Source: Bacteroidia bacterium
GTDB taxonomy: Bacteria; Bacteroidota; Bacteroidia; UKL13-3
Direction: 5' to 3'
Assembly (NCBI GenBank): GCA_014376805.1
Contig: JACMQU010000057.1
Location: forward strand, 1-57,108
DNA length: 57,108 bases
Position numbers and translations under genes: made by a program. A model generated the notes under the pieces. That model worked only from the letters and a program-made list of their open reading frames with translations. It did no database searches and was not told where the DNA came from. Of the stretch, positions 18,946 through 30,400 are shown one piece after another. How positions within the stretch are numbered: the stretch's first letter is position 1; each line of letters starts with the position of its first letter.

Positions 18946-20009
18946 GCACATACTATTTCGCAAAAAACACAAAAGGAGATCATATTTTTAATAATTTTCC
19001 TGTTGACTTTTATTACTTAACTAACAATTACAAAGACAGCTCACATCCCATTCAAGTAAAAATTGACAATAAATTAGTTGAAGCCAGAGTAGGACGGAAA
19101 GTAAATTCATATGGCGAAGTATACACATTAACTACTGAATCAAAATATGTAAATAGACTAAAGCTATTTAGAGAACTAATTGATATGAGTATTCTTTCTT
19201 TAGCCCCATTAGTAAAATTTCAAAAATCAATCATTGATGAACAATGTTCAAAAACAGATGAATTGATACACAATATAACTTCTCTAAACACCTATAGTAT
19301 TCAGGATTTATTTTCATTAATTCCTCAGAAAACATTATCCGAGAACATAAATGCACAAAAGGAAATTGTTAAAGAGGTTTTAACTTCAAAACCCAATGTT
19401 ACAGTTGACACATTATTAAAACTAATAAAATATAATTTAGCAATGAAGGTTGAGTTTTCCGTATTTGAGAGAACACAAAAACCTGATGCAACAATCAAAA
19501 AAATTTCACACTCTATACGTGGCTTAGTTCTTTCAATCTTACAAATCTTTATTGACGATTTTGAAAAACTTAAAATTGAGGTTTCATTAGATGCAGGTGC
19601 TGCAAGTGAAAGAAGATTAGAAATTGACGATGACTCTTTATTTGTTTCACTTTTTTATCTCCTAGAGAACTCCGTAAAATATTGTTGCCCTAATACGAAG
19701 TACAAAATAATTTTTAAAGAAGAACTCAACTATTTTTCTATTCTATTTATAATGATATCTATTCGAATTCAAGACAATGAGGTAATGAAGTTGACTGACT
19801 ATGGTTACCGTTCAGAAACAGCTAAAGCAATAAATGCTGACGGTAAAGGAATAGGTATGTATAGAATAACAAAAACGTTGAAACTTAACAATGCAGAACT
19901 TGAAATAACTCCACGAATTAATGATTATACAAGACAGAATGGAAATATAATTTATGAAGGCAATCAATTTAAAATTAAGTTCCTTATACAACAGGACTGG
20001 TTTAAATAA
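18942..20009 (+). CDS. Soluble histidine kinase-like ATPase, partner of the receiver gene
   Basis: The 355-residue protein has no signal peptide and no membrane helix. The C-terminal third is a HATPase_c domain: N box LFYLLENSVKY with Asn243, a degenerate D box RIQDNE near 278 and the G2 box GKGIGMYRIT at 301-310. Two histidines could be the phosphoacceptor: His110 in DELIHNITSLN, which lies about 130 residues before the N box as in ordinary kinases, or His190 in KKISHSIRG. The N-terminal 75 residues are not recognised. Coupled to the receiver gene by an ATGA overlap, it most likely phosphorylates that receiver or removes phosphate from it. The operon looks more AT-rich than its neighbours. 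Confidence 0.72.
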   Translation: MSTYYFAKNTKGDHIFNNFPVDFYYLTNNYKDSSHPIQVKIDNKLVEARVGRKVNSYGEVYTLTTESKYVNRLKLFRELIDMSILSLAPLVKFQKSIIDEQCSKTDELIHNITSLNTYSIQDLFSLIPQKTLSENINAQKEIVKEVLTSKPNVTVDTLLKLIKYNLAMKVEFSVFERTQKPDATIKKISHSIRGLVLSILQIFIDDFEKLKIEVSLDAGAASERRLEIDDDSLFVSLFYLLENSVKYCCPNTKYKIIFKEELNYFSILFIMISIRIQDNEVMKLTDYGYRSETAKAINADGKGIGMYRITKTLKLNNAELEITPRINDYTRQNGNIIYEGNQFKIKFLIQQDWFK

Positions 20010-20124
20010 AACTATGCATAAAAGCACCTACTCAAATGAAGGGGGTTTGTTTTCCAAAGCCAGTTTGGTGGAGATTCAAACATTAGTTTTTCAAATCACG
20101 TTTTGTGTTAAATTCCCGCCCTTC

Positions 20125-20139
20125 GGGTAGTTGCTACCC
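20125..20139. terminator. Small hairpin between convergent genes
   Basis: GGGTAG-TTG-CTACCC forms a six-base-pair hairpin between the kinase-like gene on the plus strand (ends 20009) and the barrel gene on the minus strand (ends 20146). It lacks a T run in either direction, so a termination role is weakly supported. Confidence 0.3.
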
Positions 20140-20145
20140 TTCCCT

Positions 20146-20676
20146 CTAAAAACTCCACCCCGCCCCTACCGCCGGCCATAACAACCAATGCCTTTCGGTA
20201 TAAAAAAACAGCGCGTCACTATCAACCGATAAACTTGCCGGAATCTTTACATTAACACCTGCTTTTAAAAATATTCCTTTCTTACGTTGGTATCTGTAAC
20301 TCACACCTACCTCGGGTCTTATGTTATGGTTATTGGGTGAAGCAGTATGCCATGTAAGTTTATACAATACCCCTGCCGATAAATCTATTTTATGATTGCG
20401 CTGACCAATAAGATAATGATATGCAAGTGGAAAGTATAAAAAATTCCGGTCGTTATCTGATGTTATTTGCCAGGTACCGGGCAGCCATGATACCCCTGCC
20501 TGTAAGCGCTGATTTTGTTTGAACATGTATTCAAAGTTAACTGCATAAATATCGCCTGAACCGAATAATTCAAGATAAACAATTTTGCTGCTGCTACTGT
20601 CGCCCTGTGCCTTTGCCTGTTGATGAAAACAAATTAGAAAGGTCAGGATCAGATAACATATTCTTCTTTTATACAT
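20146..20676 (-). CDS. Small outer-membrane beta-barrel protein, function unknown
   Basis: The 176-residue product starts with a signal peptide (MYKRRICYLILTFLICFHQQ, cleavage after AKA). The mature part alternates polar and aromatic residues in short strands (LQAGVSWLPGTWQIT, FFLYFPLAYHYLIG-like text, KIDLSAGVLYKLTWH) and ends in a terminal Phe (AVGAGWSF), as outer-membrane barrels do. It begins 3 bases after the deacetylase stop, so the two form an operon. I recognise no named family; a transport or assembly role for the deacetylase product would be speculation. Confidence 0.7.
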   Translation of the reverse strand: MYKRRICYLILTFLICFHQQAKAQGDSSSSKIVYLELFGSGDIYAVNFEYMFKQNQRLQAGVSWLPGTWQITSDNDRNFLYFPLAYHYLIGQRNHKIDLSAGVLYKLTWHTASPNNHNIRPEVGVSYRYQRKKGIFLKAGVNVKIPASLSVDSDALFFYTERHWLLWPAVGAGWSF

Positions 20677-20679
20677 CCG

Positions 20680-21468
20680 TTAGTATTTTTTGCGGCTCAC
20701 TTCAGATGCCGTATAAAAACGAAGTCCAAGTTCCTTAGCCTTAAGAATAATCTTTTTAAAATCATCTTCCAGTATATGAGAATCGGAACCTTCGTGTGGC
20801 TTACCATCAACGCTTAAATAATGACAGTAAAGGCTAACTGTTTGCCTGCTGTTTTTTGCCTTTTCCAATGCTTCAAAAACTTCATCAAGTGAACGGTTAT
20901 ACCTTACATCAATGCCTATTCCATAAAAGAGTTTTATATCTCCATATCTAAAATATACCTGATCCATATCCGCAATGCGTTTGTTCATATAAGTGCCCAA
21001 TACTTTTCGCAAACTGTTAAAATGTTCCAGCAAACGGGTATCTAATTCCGTGGTACAATCGCCAAAAGGGTAAGCATAAGTAACAGGGTTGAACCCATCC
21101 TTTTTCATGCTGTCAGTCATAGCAAAAATCTCTTTCTTCATATAAGCATCTATCCCATACTGCTTCACATAATCATCACTATGCGGGTGCGTACTGGTAT
21201 GATGAGCCATCTCATGTCCATCGGCCATCAGTGCTTTCATTTTTACTTTACTTGTATCTTGCAAATCCTGGTACATCTCAATATAAAAGGTAAGCTTTAC
21301 ATTGTTTTCTTTCAAAAAATCTTTTAAATAATACCAGGTATCAACGGGCTTATCAACCGTTAACAAAATGCCCGGTCCTAAAGGTTTGGTGCTGTCTTTG
21401 CGGCATTGAACCATGGTCACCGTTAACAGGAACAGCCATACATAAAAAAAAGAGGTGTGTAATTTCAT
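20680..21468 (-). CDS. Divergent polysaccharide deacetylase-like lipoprotein
   Basis: The 262-residue product has a lipoprotein signal peptide with Cys22 (TVTMVQC-RKDS), so it is probably anchored in the envelope. The NodB-like fold is indicated by the zinc motif HHTSTHP (His90-x3-His94), YAYPFGDCT at 131-139 and a C-terminal SLYCHYLS strand. The usual motif 1 (TFDDG) appears only as LLTVDKPVD: the first Asp (Asp39) remains while the second, a metal ligand, is Lys. Carbohydrate-esterase activity is therefore uncertain. The frame opens at 21507, but the ATG at 21468 gives a proper signal peptide. It is followed 3 bases later by the barrel gene. Confidence 0.72.
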   Translation of the reverse strand: MKLHTSFFYVWLFLLTVTMVQCRKDSTKPLGPGILLTVDKPVDTWYYLKDFLKENNVKLTFYIEMYQDLQDTSKVKMKALMADGHEMAHHTSTHPHSDDYVKQYGIDAYMKKEIFAMTDSMKKDGFNPVTYAYPFGDCTTELDTRLLEHFNSLRKVLGTYMNKRIADMDQVYFRYGDIKLFYGIGIDVRYNRSLDEVFEALEKAKNSRQTVSLYCHYLSVDGKPHEGSDSHILEDDFKKIILKAKELGLRFYTASEVSRKKY

Positions 21469-21484
21469 CCTGGATTTTGTATAC

Positions 21485-21530
21485 GCGTATAATGTTGAGA
21501 CGCACAATTGTACGTCTCAACATTATACGC
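21485..21530. repeat. Perfect 18-base inverted repeat with a 10-base spacer
   Basis: GCGTATAATGTTGAGACG (21485-21502) is repeated exactly in inverted orientation at 21513-21530, around CACAATTGTA. The spacer itself holds the palindrome ACAATTGT, so nearly the whole 46 bases can form one hairpin or cruciform. It lies between the decayed T9SS gene and the deacetylase start. No T run follows in the direction of transcription, so it is not a standard terminator; a dispersed palindromic repeat is more likely. Confidence 0.85.
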
Positions 21531-21534
21531 ATCT

Positions 21535-24110
21535 TTACAATTTAATCAATTTAACCGGTTTATCATCCTTTAATTTTACAAAATAAATCCCCGCAATCCA
21601 ACACAATTTCATGGATACTGGTTTTATACCATTGAACCTTATGAATTGGTTTGCCCTTTATGTCAAATATATTTACCTCAGATGTAATATGGTTGACATT
21701 ATCAACCATTATTTTATTGGTGAATGGATTCGGATAAATGAGTTTAACATTATCACTTAGCAATACATCTATGCTTGCAATGGGCGGATAACTAAATTTG
21801 CCATCTACATCCATTTGCTTCAGACGGTAAAATATTTGCTGCTTTGAACCCACCTGCTTATCAGTGTAGGAATAGGTAATTAGCTTTGATGTATTTGAAT
21901 TTTTACTCTTCATAAATACGATCTCTTCAAAGTTTAAAGAGGGGTTTGCTTTTTCAATAGCAAAACCCCTGCTGTTAGTTTCATTTGCAGTTGTCCATGT
22001 TAACAGTGCATCTTCTCCTGCCCTGTTTGCACCAAAACTTATTAAGGTAACGGGCAATGGCGAGTTGCCGTTTGATGCAAGTGTGAACTGACCTAAAACT
22101 GCTATATTAGAAAAAGTAGCTACACCTGCACTTATACCCGATGCGCCAATGGTACGTGTTAATGTTCAGTGACCTGTTCCGTATGCGTTACGGTTATATA
22201 AACGCAACGCTGTATCTGTACCACTTCTTTGCCTTAAAGGCAGCGTAAAAGTTAATGTTGCAGCAAAATTTCCGGCATTTTCTTTCGGGTTAACAATCCA
22301 GTAACGGCTTGCCAGGCTAAGTGCCACAGAGGATGGCAAAAAAACATTTGGTGAAAGTGGAACACCATTCATAATAAGATCTATTGCATTGCTAAAGGGT
22401 GTTGTTGTGTTTACAACTAAACCTTTCAATGCAAAATAACCTGAACTTACACATGGGCTAATAAACACTGAATCACCTTCTGCAGGAAGGTTAGATATAA
22501 GAAGTGCTGATGAACCAGTAATATTACCCACCAGGCCACAGGCAGCATCTCCAAGCTGTTTTATAGATACAGGCTTATTCATCTGATAATAGGTTATTAA
22601 ACCCGGTTCATCAGTACCTGTTGAAAATACGGTGCGTAAAGTGTCATTAGAAGGATTATAATCTGTCAGTTCGTTTGTATTTGAAGTAAACACTAAAATA
22701 TTGTTGATGCCCGCATTAAGGTTTGCCCTATACGCACCGGTTAAAATGATTGAAATGCTATCGCAACCATTAAGTGAGCCCACCCATGGATAGCTTATTA
22801 AAGTGCCCCCATTAATCCTGAATTTAATGTTCATTGATATAACCGCATTCCCAAAGTTACGATTTCTTACGGTTAAGTTTTGCAAACCACTGGTTATAGG
22901 TAATGATACACTCACATTCTCAACACTTAAATCGTTGGCATAAACAGAAGCTTCGTGTGCACCGATAACAGGCGAAATGCTGCGGACATTTCCATTAAAA
23001 TACATGCTTACTGAAGTGGTAAGATCAACACCCTTTATACAGGCATTTGTTAAATATAAATCGGTAGCAGATACAATAGCCGGCAGCGTGTTATAGGCTT
23101 TATCTCCAACTGCCGGCGCTGTTTTAAAAGTTGCAGAACCATAAGCAGTAGCATTGCGTTAAACCAGATTGCCACCGGTATTGTTATAATAATTGGTATA
23201 GTTTACCATATTGGTTTCAACCAGATTGGTAAAAAATATGCCGGATAGGTTTTAATACCGGCAGCATAAAATATATTGTTTTTGATAAAAGTGTTTAAGG
23301 TAGATACATTAGAATAATATAAACCATTTAAGGTTGATGAACCCATTGTATTCACGCTATTGTGATAGAAATTTATTACCCCGCCGGGTGCTGTAGTTGA
23401 AACCATATATACCCCGTAATTTGCCCCGGTAGTGGTAAACATATTATTGTAAATCTGCGTTGGTGTTGTGCCTGTTGTAAATGTACCATAAAATAAAGCT
23501 GCATAACGGGCACTAACTTTATTTCCGGTTATTTTTGTTGGTATGGTTGAACCATGCTGGTTATAAAAACAATAAATGCCATAGCTTGATGCATTGCTTG
23601 GCTATATAGTGATGGTATTGACTATGATATCTGCAGGGTTAGGAATATAAGCAAAACGGATTCCGTAAAAGTTGGTGTTATTTATAGTTTTCCATCTTAT
23701 TCTGTGGCCTCTGTTGTAAGCTGAAACCAAACCCGTAGTTGGTGGTGGCGGTATTGTTGGTTGTTACAGTATTGGCAATGCCCGTAAAGGTATTATTTAG
23801 CACTATTTTCCATCCGTTGGCCATTGAGATTACTTCTGGAGCTCTGCTAATGGCTATGGTTTTGCACCACAACTCAACATTTAAAATACCTGATATTGAA
23901 CTTACCCTTTCTACTCCCCTGATAATAATCGGATAAGGGTTGATATTTTGAAAATTGAAGTAACTATGGCTGATCCATTATTGTTATCAATGTTACTGGT
24001 AGTGGCAGAAATAGAGGTAGTTGGTGAGTGGATGTTGTTTATTATATATAAATCCATCATAACAATCAACCAAACTCTCCTCATTAAAATCTGTTGTAAT
24101 TGTTTTCCAT
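21535..24110 (-). pseudogene. Decayed T9SS beta-helix protein gene
   Basis: Reading the minus strand and switching frames recovers one protein resembling the intact 34300-40890 product. It has beta-helix text (YNRGHRIRWKTINNTNFYGI, then PNPADIIVNTITI), a later domain from about 23005, and a T9SS type A end (LPVTLISF, IYPNPFTNKIMV, finishing IAGIYFVKLKDD then PVKLIKL with a TAA at 21535). It is broken by in-frame stops at 23602 (TAG), 23159 (TAA, where paralogues have Tyr in NLVYRN) and 22166 (TGA), and by frameshifts near 23700, 23233 and 21600. The signal peptide and N-terminal part are missing, and the upstream limit is uncertain. It is a genuine remnant, probably not expressed as a full product. 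Confidence 0.85.
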
Positions 24111-24363
24111 AAAGTATGTTTTTATGTTTCTAAACTATGTATTAAAATCAAAAACACAAGTTCAAATTTATTACACAATAGTGGGTTCCAAAATAAATCA
24201 ACATAAACTTTATATAAACCGCAATTTTTAATGTATGAGAAGCAAGTAGAAAGCTGTTAAACGCTATTAATACTATAAAACCTGCTTCGATCTGTTTATT
24301 TAAGGCAATTAAAATCTATTACTATATTTTTCTGTAAATCACATTTTATGGTTAATAATTTTT
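24111..24363. other. AT-rich intergenic stretch without recognised gene
   Basis: This AT-rich stretch lies between the 5' remnant of the decayed gene and the hairpin after the 3025-residue gene. I see no coding frame with recognisable sequence and no full promoter consensus. The lost 5' end of the pseudogene may once have been here. Confidence 0.4.
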
Positions 24364-24423
24364 GACACATTTTAAAACAAAAAAAGGCAGCCAATGCTGC
24401 CCTTTTTTGTTTTAAAATGTGTC
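24364..24423. terminator. Very long hairpin terminator after the 3025-residue gene
   Basis: Two 28-base arms (24364-24391 and 24396-24423) pair with a single mismatch around the loop CAAT. The core GGCAGC/GCTGCC is followed on both strands by a T run (seven on the minus strand, six on the plus strand), so it should terminate transcription in both directions. The arms extend 15-20 bases beyond the usual size through AT-rich sequence. It lies 5 bases beyond the stop codon at 24429. Confidence 0.88.
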
Positions 24424-24428
24424 TCAAT

Positions 24429-27400
24429 CTAATTTGCCTTTGTAACTTTTATGGTCTTATATACACCATTCATATTCACTCTTACCATATATATTCCATT
24501 TGATAAGTTGTCTGTGTTCTTCAACTCATGATACATACTGCCGGCTTTAACTATAATTTGTTCATCACTTATCAATCTACCTTGCATATCTGTTATTTGC
24601 ACCTGAGCCAATAAAGCAGAAGCAGACTCTATACTTAACCCTACTTTACTTTCAAATGGGTTAGGAAATACAATTACTTCATCACCTAAAGGATCAGACT
24701 CACTTACCATAGCAATATTTGAGTTATGCTTATTTCCATCCAGGTCTGTTTGGTTCAAACGATAATATAAAGTTTTTACTCCTGTGGTAGTAAAAGCAGA
24801 AACATCTTCTCTTGTATAAGAAACAGTTGTATTTGAATTAACCTTTCCATTTACAAATTGCAAATCAGTAAAAATTATTCCATCAACAGAACGTTGTATC
24901 ATAAAACCTTTGTTGTTTGTTTCACTTGCTGTAGCCCAATTCAATTGTACATTACCATTTACATTCTTTGCATTAAAGAATATTAAGTTAACTGGTAATG
25001 GGTTTGCCAGCGTGTCACCGCCTATTGCATATTGTCCATAGGCGCTCATACCTGTTCTGTTAAGCACAGGTGCTGTATTAGTACCGGTGGTTGCAGCATG
25101 TATTCCATCAAGGCCCCATGAACCAATATTGCTTGCTCTGTTTAACAGCACTAGACTGGTATAATTATTAACACCTCTAAAACCTGTACCATTAAATGTT
25201 CCGGTGTAAGTACCGCCGGTTAAACCAGAAGTCATCACCCAGTAACCATCAACCCCGGCCCTCTTGGCTGTTACCGAAGCAACTGCATCAGTTACAGGCA
25301 AACCGGCATTACCCGGTGTACCCATTATAAAGCTTGCTTTAACGGATCCATACACAGATGGAAGACTTGTATAATTTAACGCAATATTTCTGTTTACACC
25401 ATTACTATCTGCAAGTGGAAAGGCAGGTGAGGTTTTTGTTGAATTGATCCAGTGAATCAGGTTACCATAAACTCGTCCCGTGCCGGTTAATATTCCGGCA
25501 GATGTTATGCTGTTACCAATTGAAACATTAAGAGATCCTGTATTAATCCGTGTATTAGCAGCCAGCACTAAACTATCTGTTGCGAATATTGTATTGTTAG
25601 TAACTCCATTCAGTTTTACCACAGTAGCATTGGCAAGTTCAATTACTCTTACAGTTGTGTTCGTTACATTACTTAAAATAATAGCCCCCCCCAAATTAAA
25701 TAATAATTTATCATTCAGGTTAGGTGTTGTGCGAAACGGAGTCCAGTTAGCTGCAATCATTATATCGGTTGATGCACTACCATTCCAGATATAAGTTAAG
25801 GAAGGAGCTGCATTAATATTGATGGTGTATTCTTCAGATTCGCCATAAGTGGAATTACTTGCACCACATGATTGAGTAATAGCAGGCTGTGTATCATCAC
25901 CTCCTCTTATTCTTAACCTAAGGTTGCCCAAATTGCTGTTTAAAGGCACTGTAAAAGTAACTACCGACTGTCCGCCCGATCCTGCATTTGCCGGAAATTG
26001 AACAGGCAGGTCTTCTCCGGAATCATTATAGTCACCATCATTATTATAATCAATCCATACCATTGCAAATTGGGTACCATCTGAACCGTAATTTAATGTT
26101 AATGAATAAGTATTTCCCTGAGTTAAAACGGGCGCAGCTATATTGCTATAAAAAGTGTAGGCACCCGTACATCCTGTAACATTATCAATTGAACCAAGTC
26201 TTACCCTGGCAATATTATCTGTAGCACAACCGCTAGTATATAATGGCACACAATAAGGTGCTCTTATTTTACGGTTTCCTGTTGGGGAAGTTACAGACGG
26301 TGTTTGAGAAATACCATCAACAATTATACCTGTAACAGCGGCATCAACTGAATCGGCGATGATAGCAGTTGCAGGAATATCATAGGTAACCCAAAAATAG
26401 TTAACACCATTAATTAAAGCCTGACTTCCTCCCACACTAAATGCACCTGACGGCAATGCTGTTGTTGAACCAAATTGTGAGGTTGATGCAAAGTTTGAAT
26501 TTGAACCTGTGTACCAAACTTTGGCATTACTGATATTTGATAAAGGTGATGCTGATCCTATAGTGCTCAGGTTAAAGTTTGTTACATTAACAGGTGCTCC
26601 GGTTGCACTGGTAGTTACAGGAATCATCAACATTCTGTTGTTGGCTGAATTCTGTTCTACAAATGTAAGATCAGGATGACCTGATGTTGAACTCAAATAC
26701 GTCATTGGAACAGAAACTACCCTGCTGCCTGCCGGATTTCCATTTGAAGGAATATACCACGAACCAAACACTTTTAAACTGTCCATACGTGCATCCAGTA
26801 AATTACCATTAGCGGCAGAAGCTGAAACATCATAAACTAGCCAGTAATTGTTTGTGTCGTTAACCACAGTATCTGCCACATTAAATGCAAATGTGCCTGA
26901 AGGAGAAATTACAGTTCCAATTAACCTGGTTGTGTTAAAAGTATTAGAACTTCCGGTAGCGTATAATTTTGCTGAAATAATATTAGATGTTACTGTAGTG
27001 CCTGTAGTGTTAAATTTAAAGTCGGAAATTATACCTGGCAAACAGGCCGTAGTACTTACTTTAACAGGGATTCGCAGTATAGGTGCGTCTAATGCGCTTG
27101 CAATTACCGGACCTGTAATTTGCAATGCTGAGGATGAATTATAAGTGGCCGGAGTAGAAATGATATTTATAGTATAGTCCTCCGTTTCGCCCCAACTGTA
27201 TGTGCCACAAGGATTAACTGCATTGGCTTCAACAAAAACTATCCGCATTTTGGTATTGCCATTTAAAGCAGAACAAGGAATAGTAATGTTTCCTGTTTTA
27301 TTAATTCCTAATGTGGAACTGGTAAAGCTGAGAAAACTGATCATATTTTCACCCGGATCAGTAAACAAACCATTTTGGTTTAAATCTATATAAATACCCA

Positions 27401-30400
27401 AAGAAGAGTTATAGTTTCCACCACATGAACCTGTGTAAATAGTTATAGGTATGGCTGTACCTTTAGCAATATCAGGAGCAGAAACTGTTCCCGAATAATC
27501 AGAATACATATTAAGTGTAGAACCCGATCCACCCGTTGAGGTACAAGTTGATGCGTTATTTAAGGTTCCTAAAGTTACGCCCCAAATCTCTTCATCAGCA
27601 GTACTTGTTGCCGCTGAAATACAGTAAGGTGCTCTTATTTTACGGTTCCCCACAGGCGCACTTACTATTGGAGTACGCGAAATTCCATCTACCATAACAG
27701 CAAATAATTCTGCATCAACAGAATCATTTAAAACTGCAGTTGTTGGCACATCATAGGTAATCCAGAAATAGTTGGTTCCATTGGTAAGTGCTTGTAAGCC
27801 TGCTACACTATAGGAACCAGCCGGCGAAGTTGTGGTTGAACCAAACTGCGAGGTAGATGAATAGGTTGAACTTGTGCCGGTATACCAGATTTTGGTATTG
27901 GTAATATTTGACAAAGGTGTCGCCGAACCATTGGTACTCAGATCAAAGTTAGTAACATTTACAGGAGCACCTGTTGCGCTTGTTACTACATCTACTCTTA
28001 ATATACGGTTATTGGTTGATCCTGTCTGTATTTTAGAAAAATCGGGATGAATGGCAGTAGAACTTAAATAAGTCATAGGTACAGAAATAATTCTGCTGCC
28101 TGTTGGATTCCCATTGGCTGGTATATACCACGAGCCAAAGGCCTGAATGCTATCTATGCGTGCATCCAGAACATTACCATTTGTAGCAGATGAAGAAATA
28201 TCATAAGCAAGCCAGTAATTGTTGGTATCATTTAATGAAGTATCACTCACTGTAAAACTAAATGAACCTGAAGGTGAAAATACAGTACCTAAAAGTTTAT
28301 TTACATTAAATGTACTGTTGTTTCCCGTTGCATATAATTTTGCTGAAACAATATTTGCAGTTGCTGTGGTACCGGTTGTATTAAAATTAAACTGGGTAAA
28401 AAAGCCAGGTAAACAAGGAGTGGCTATAACTTTTACGGGTATTCTTAAAACAGGAACATCAAACTGTCCTGCCGTAACAGATCCGGTAATTTGCACAATA
28501 GTGGATGCTGTATAAGTTGCCGGCTGGTTTACTATGTTAATCATATAATCTTCTGTTTCACCCCATCCATAAGTACCACATGCTGTAACTGAAGTAGCTT
28601 CAGCATATACTACCCGCATCAGAGTAAGTCCGCCATTTGCAGTGCAGGGTATTGTGATAATTGATGAAATTACCTGATTAGCAGTACCCGTTGCATAGCT
28701 TGAAGTATATGCATTTTCACCTGTCCCAAATATGCCATCCTGGTTGTAATCAATAAAAACGCCTATTACTTCACCATAAAATCCGCCGCAAGTTCCTTTG
28801 GTAAGTGAAAAAGTTGTAGGCAAACCCGACGAAATATTAGGAGCGGCAACGGTGGTTTTATAATTAGAATATAACTGATTTACGGAACCTGCACCAGGTG
28901 CTGTTGTAATACAAGTAGAAGAGTTATTTAAAGTTCCGAAACTTACATTTAAAATTTCTTCATCACCGGTATTGGTTGCCGTAGAAGTACAATAAGGAGA
29001 CCTTATTTTTCTTGATCCCACAGGAGCTGCATTTGATGGAACCTGACTTGTTCCTGCAATAGTCATACCCACAACTTCTGCATCTACCGAATCTCCCGAA
29101 ATGGCAGATGAAGGTATATCATAAGTTACCCAAAACACATTGCTGCCATTTAACAAAGGCTGAAATCCATTAATTGTAAAAGAGCCTCCCGGGCTTACCG
29201 CTGTGCTACCAAATTGTGAATTGGTATTAAACGTACTACTACTCCCTGTGTACCACACTTTGCCATTACTAATATTAGTAGCCGGTGTAGCCGAACCATT
29301 TGTACTCAGATCCATTGAAGTTACATTAATGGGTGAGCCTGTAGAACTTCCGTTTATTACAATTTGTAAAATAGTATTATTCACACTTCCTTTTTCAACT
29401 CTGGTGAGATCCGGATGAGAAGCTACAGAACTAACATAAGTCATGGGTGTTGTAATTTGCTTGTTTCCTGCAGGATTACTTATGGTTGGTATCCTGTATG
29501 AACCCACTACCATAACGCTATCAAATTTTCCATCTACAAAGTTTGACGTAGTAGAAGCACTTGAAGAAATATCATAAGCAAGCCAGTAATTATTGGTATC
29601 ATTTTGCAAGCCCAATAGCGTATCATTCAAACTAAAAATCATTTGTGTTGTTGGCGAGGTTATCTGTGCTAATAAATTGCTATTAGTAAAGGTGGCACTA
29701 TTACCTGTTTTATAAAGTTTTGCCAATACTATGTTTGAGGCACTGGTAGTGCCTGTAATGTTAAACCTCATTTCAGAAACAATACCAACTCCGCAACCCA
29801 TCGCCTTTAAAGGCACACGTAAAATAGCCACATCAATTGCCCCGGCAGATGTTAACCCGGTTTGCTGAATTGTAGTACTACTTAAATAGGCAATAGGATT
29901 ACTAACAATATTAATAGTATAGTCTTCCGTTTCGCCATAATAATAGTTTGTACTAGCAGAAAGACATGAATTGGTAACTGCATTATAAGATTGCATTATT
30001 ATTCTCATTCTGGTATTACCTGATAAAGAATTACAAGGTATAATAAATGAACCGGTATGTCCTGTGGTTTGCGCTGCAGTTGAAGCATAAGCAAGCTCAC
30101 CCGTATCAAAGATGCCATTTTGGTTATAATCAATAAATATTCCCAGATAACCCCCTACTGTAAAAGTAGTACCTGAAATATCGCAGATGTTAAAATTAAC
30201 CGGCACATTTTGAAGAAAGTTACCCGCACTTAATTGGGTATAATCTGTATATTGTTTGTTGGCATTCAAATTTGATTGAGCCGGTATGCATCCTGTTCCA
30301 TTGTTAAGAACTGTAGTGGCACCCTGAGTCATTGTTACCTGTCCAATATCGTCGTAATCAGAAAAGAATGCAGCAGACGCACAAAAAGGATTCCGGATCA

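Noticed and set aside
22166-22168. In-frame TGA that might be recoded (selenocysteine or Trp)
   Set aside because: Other stops (TAG, TAA) and frameshifts break the same gene, and TGA is used as a normal stop elsewhere in the window, for example in the receiver gene at 18943.
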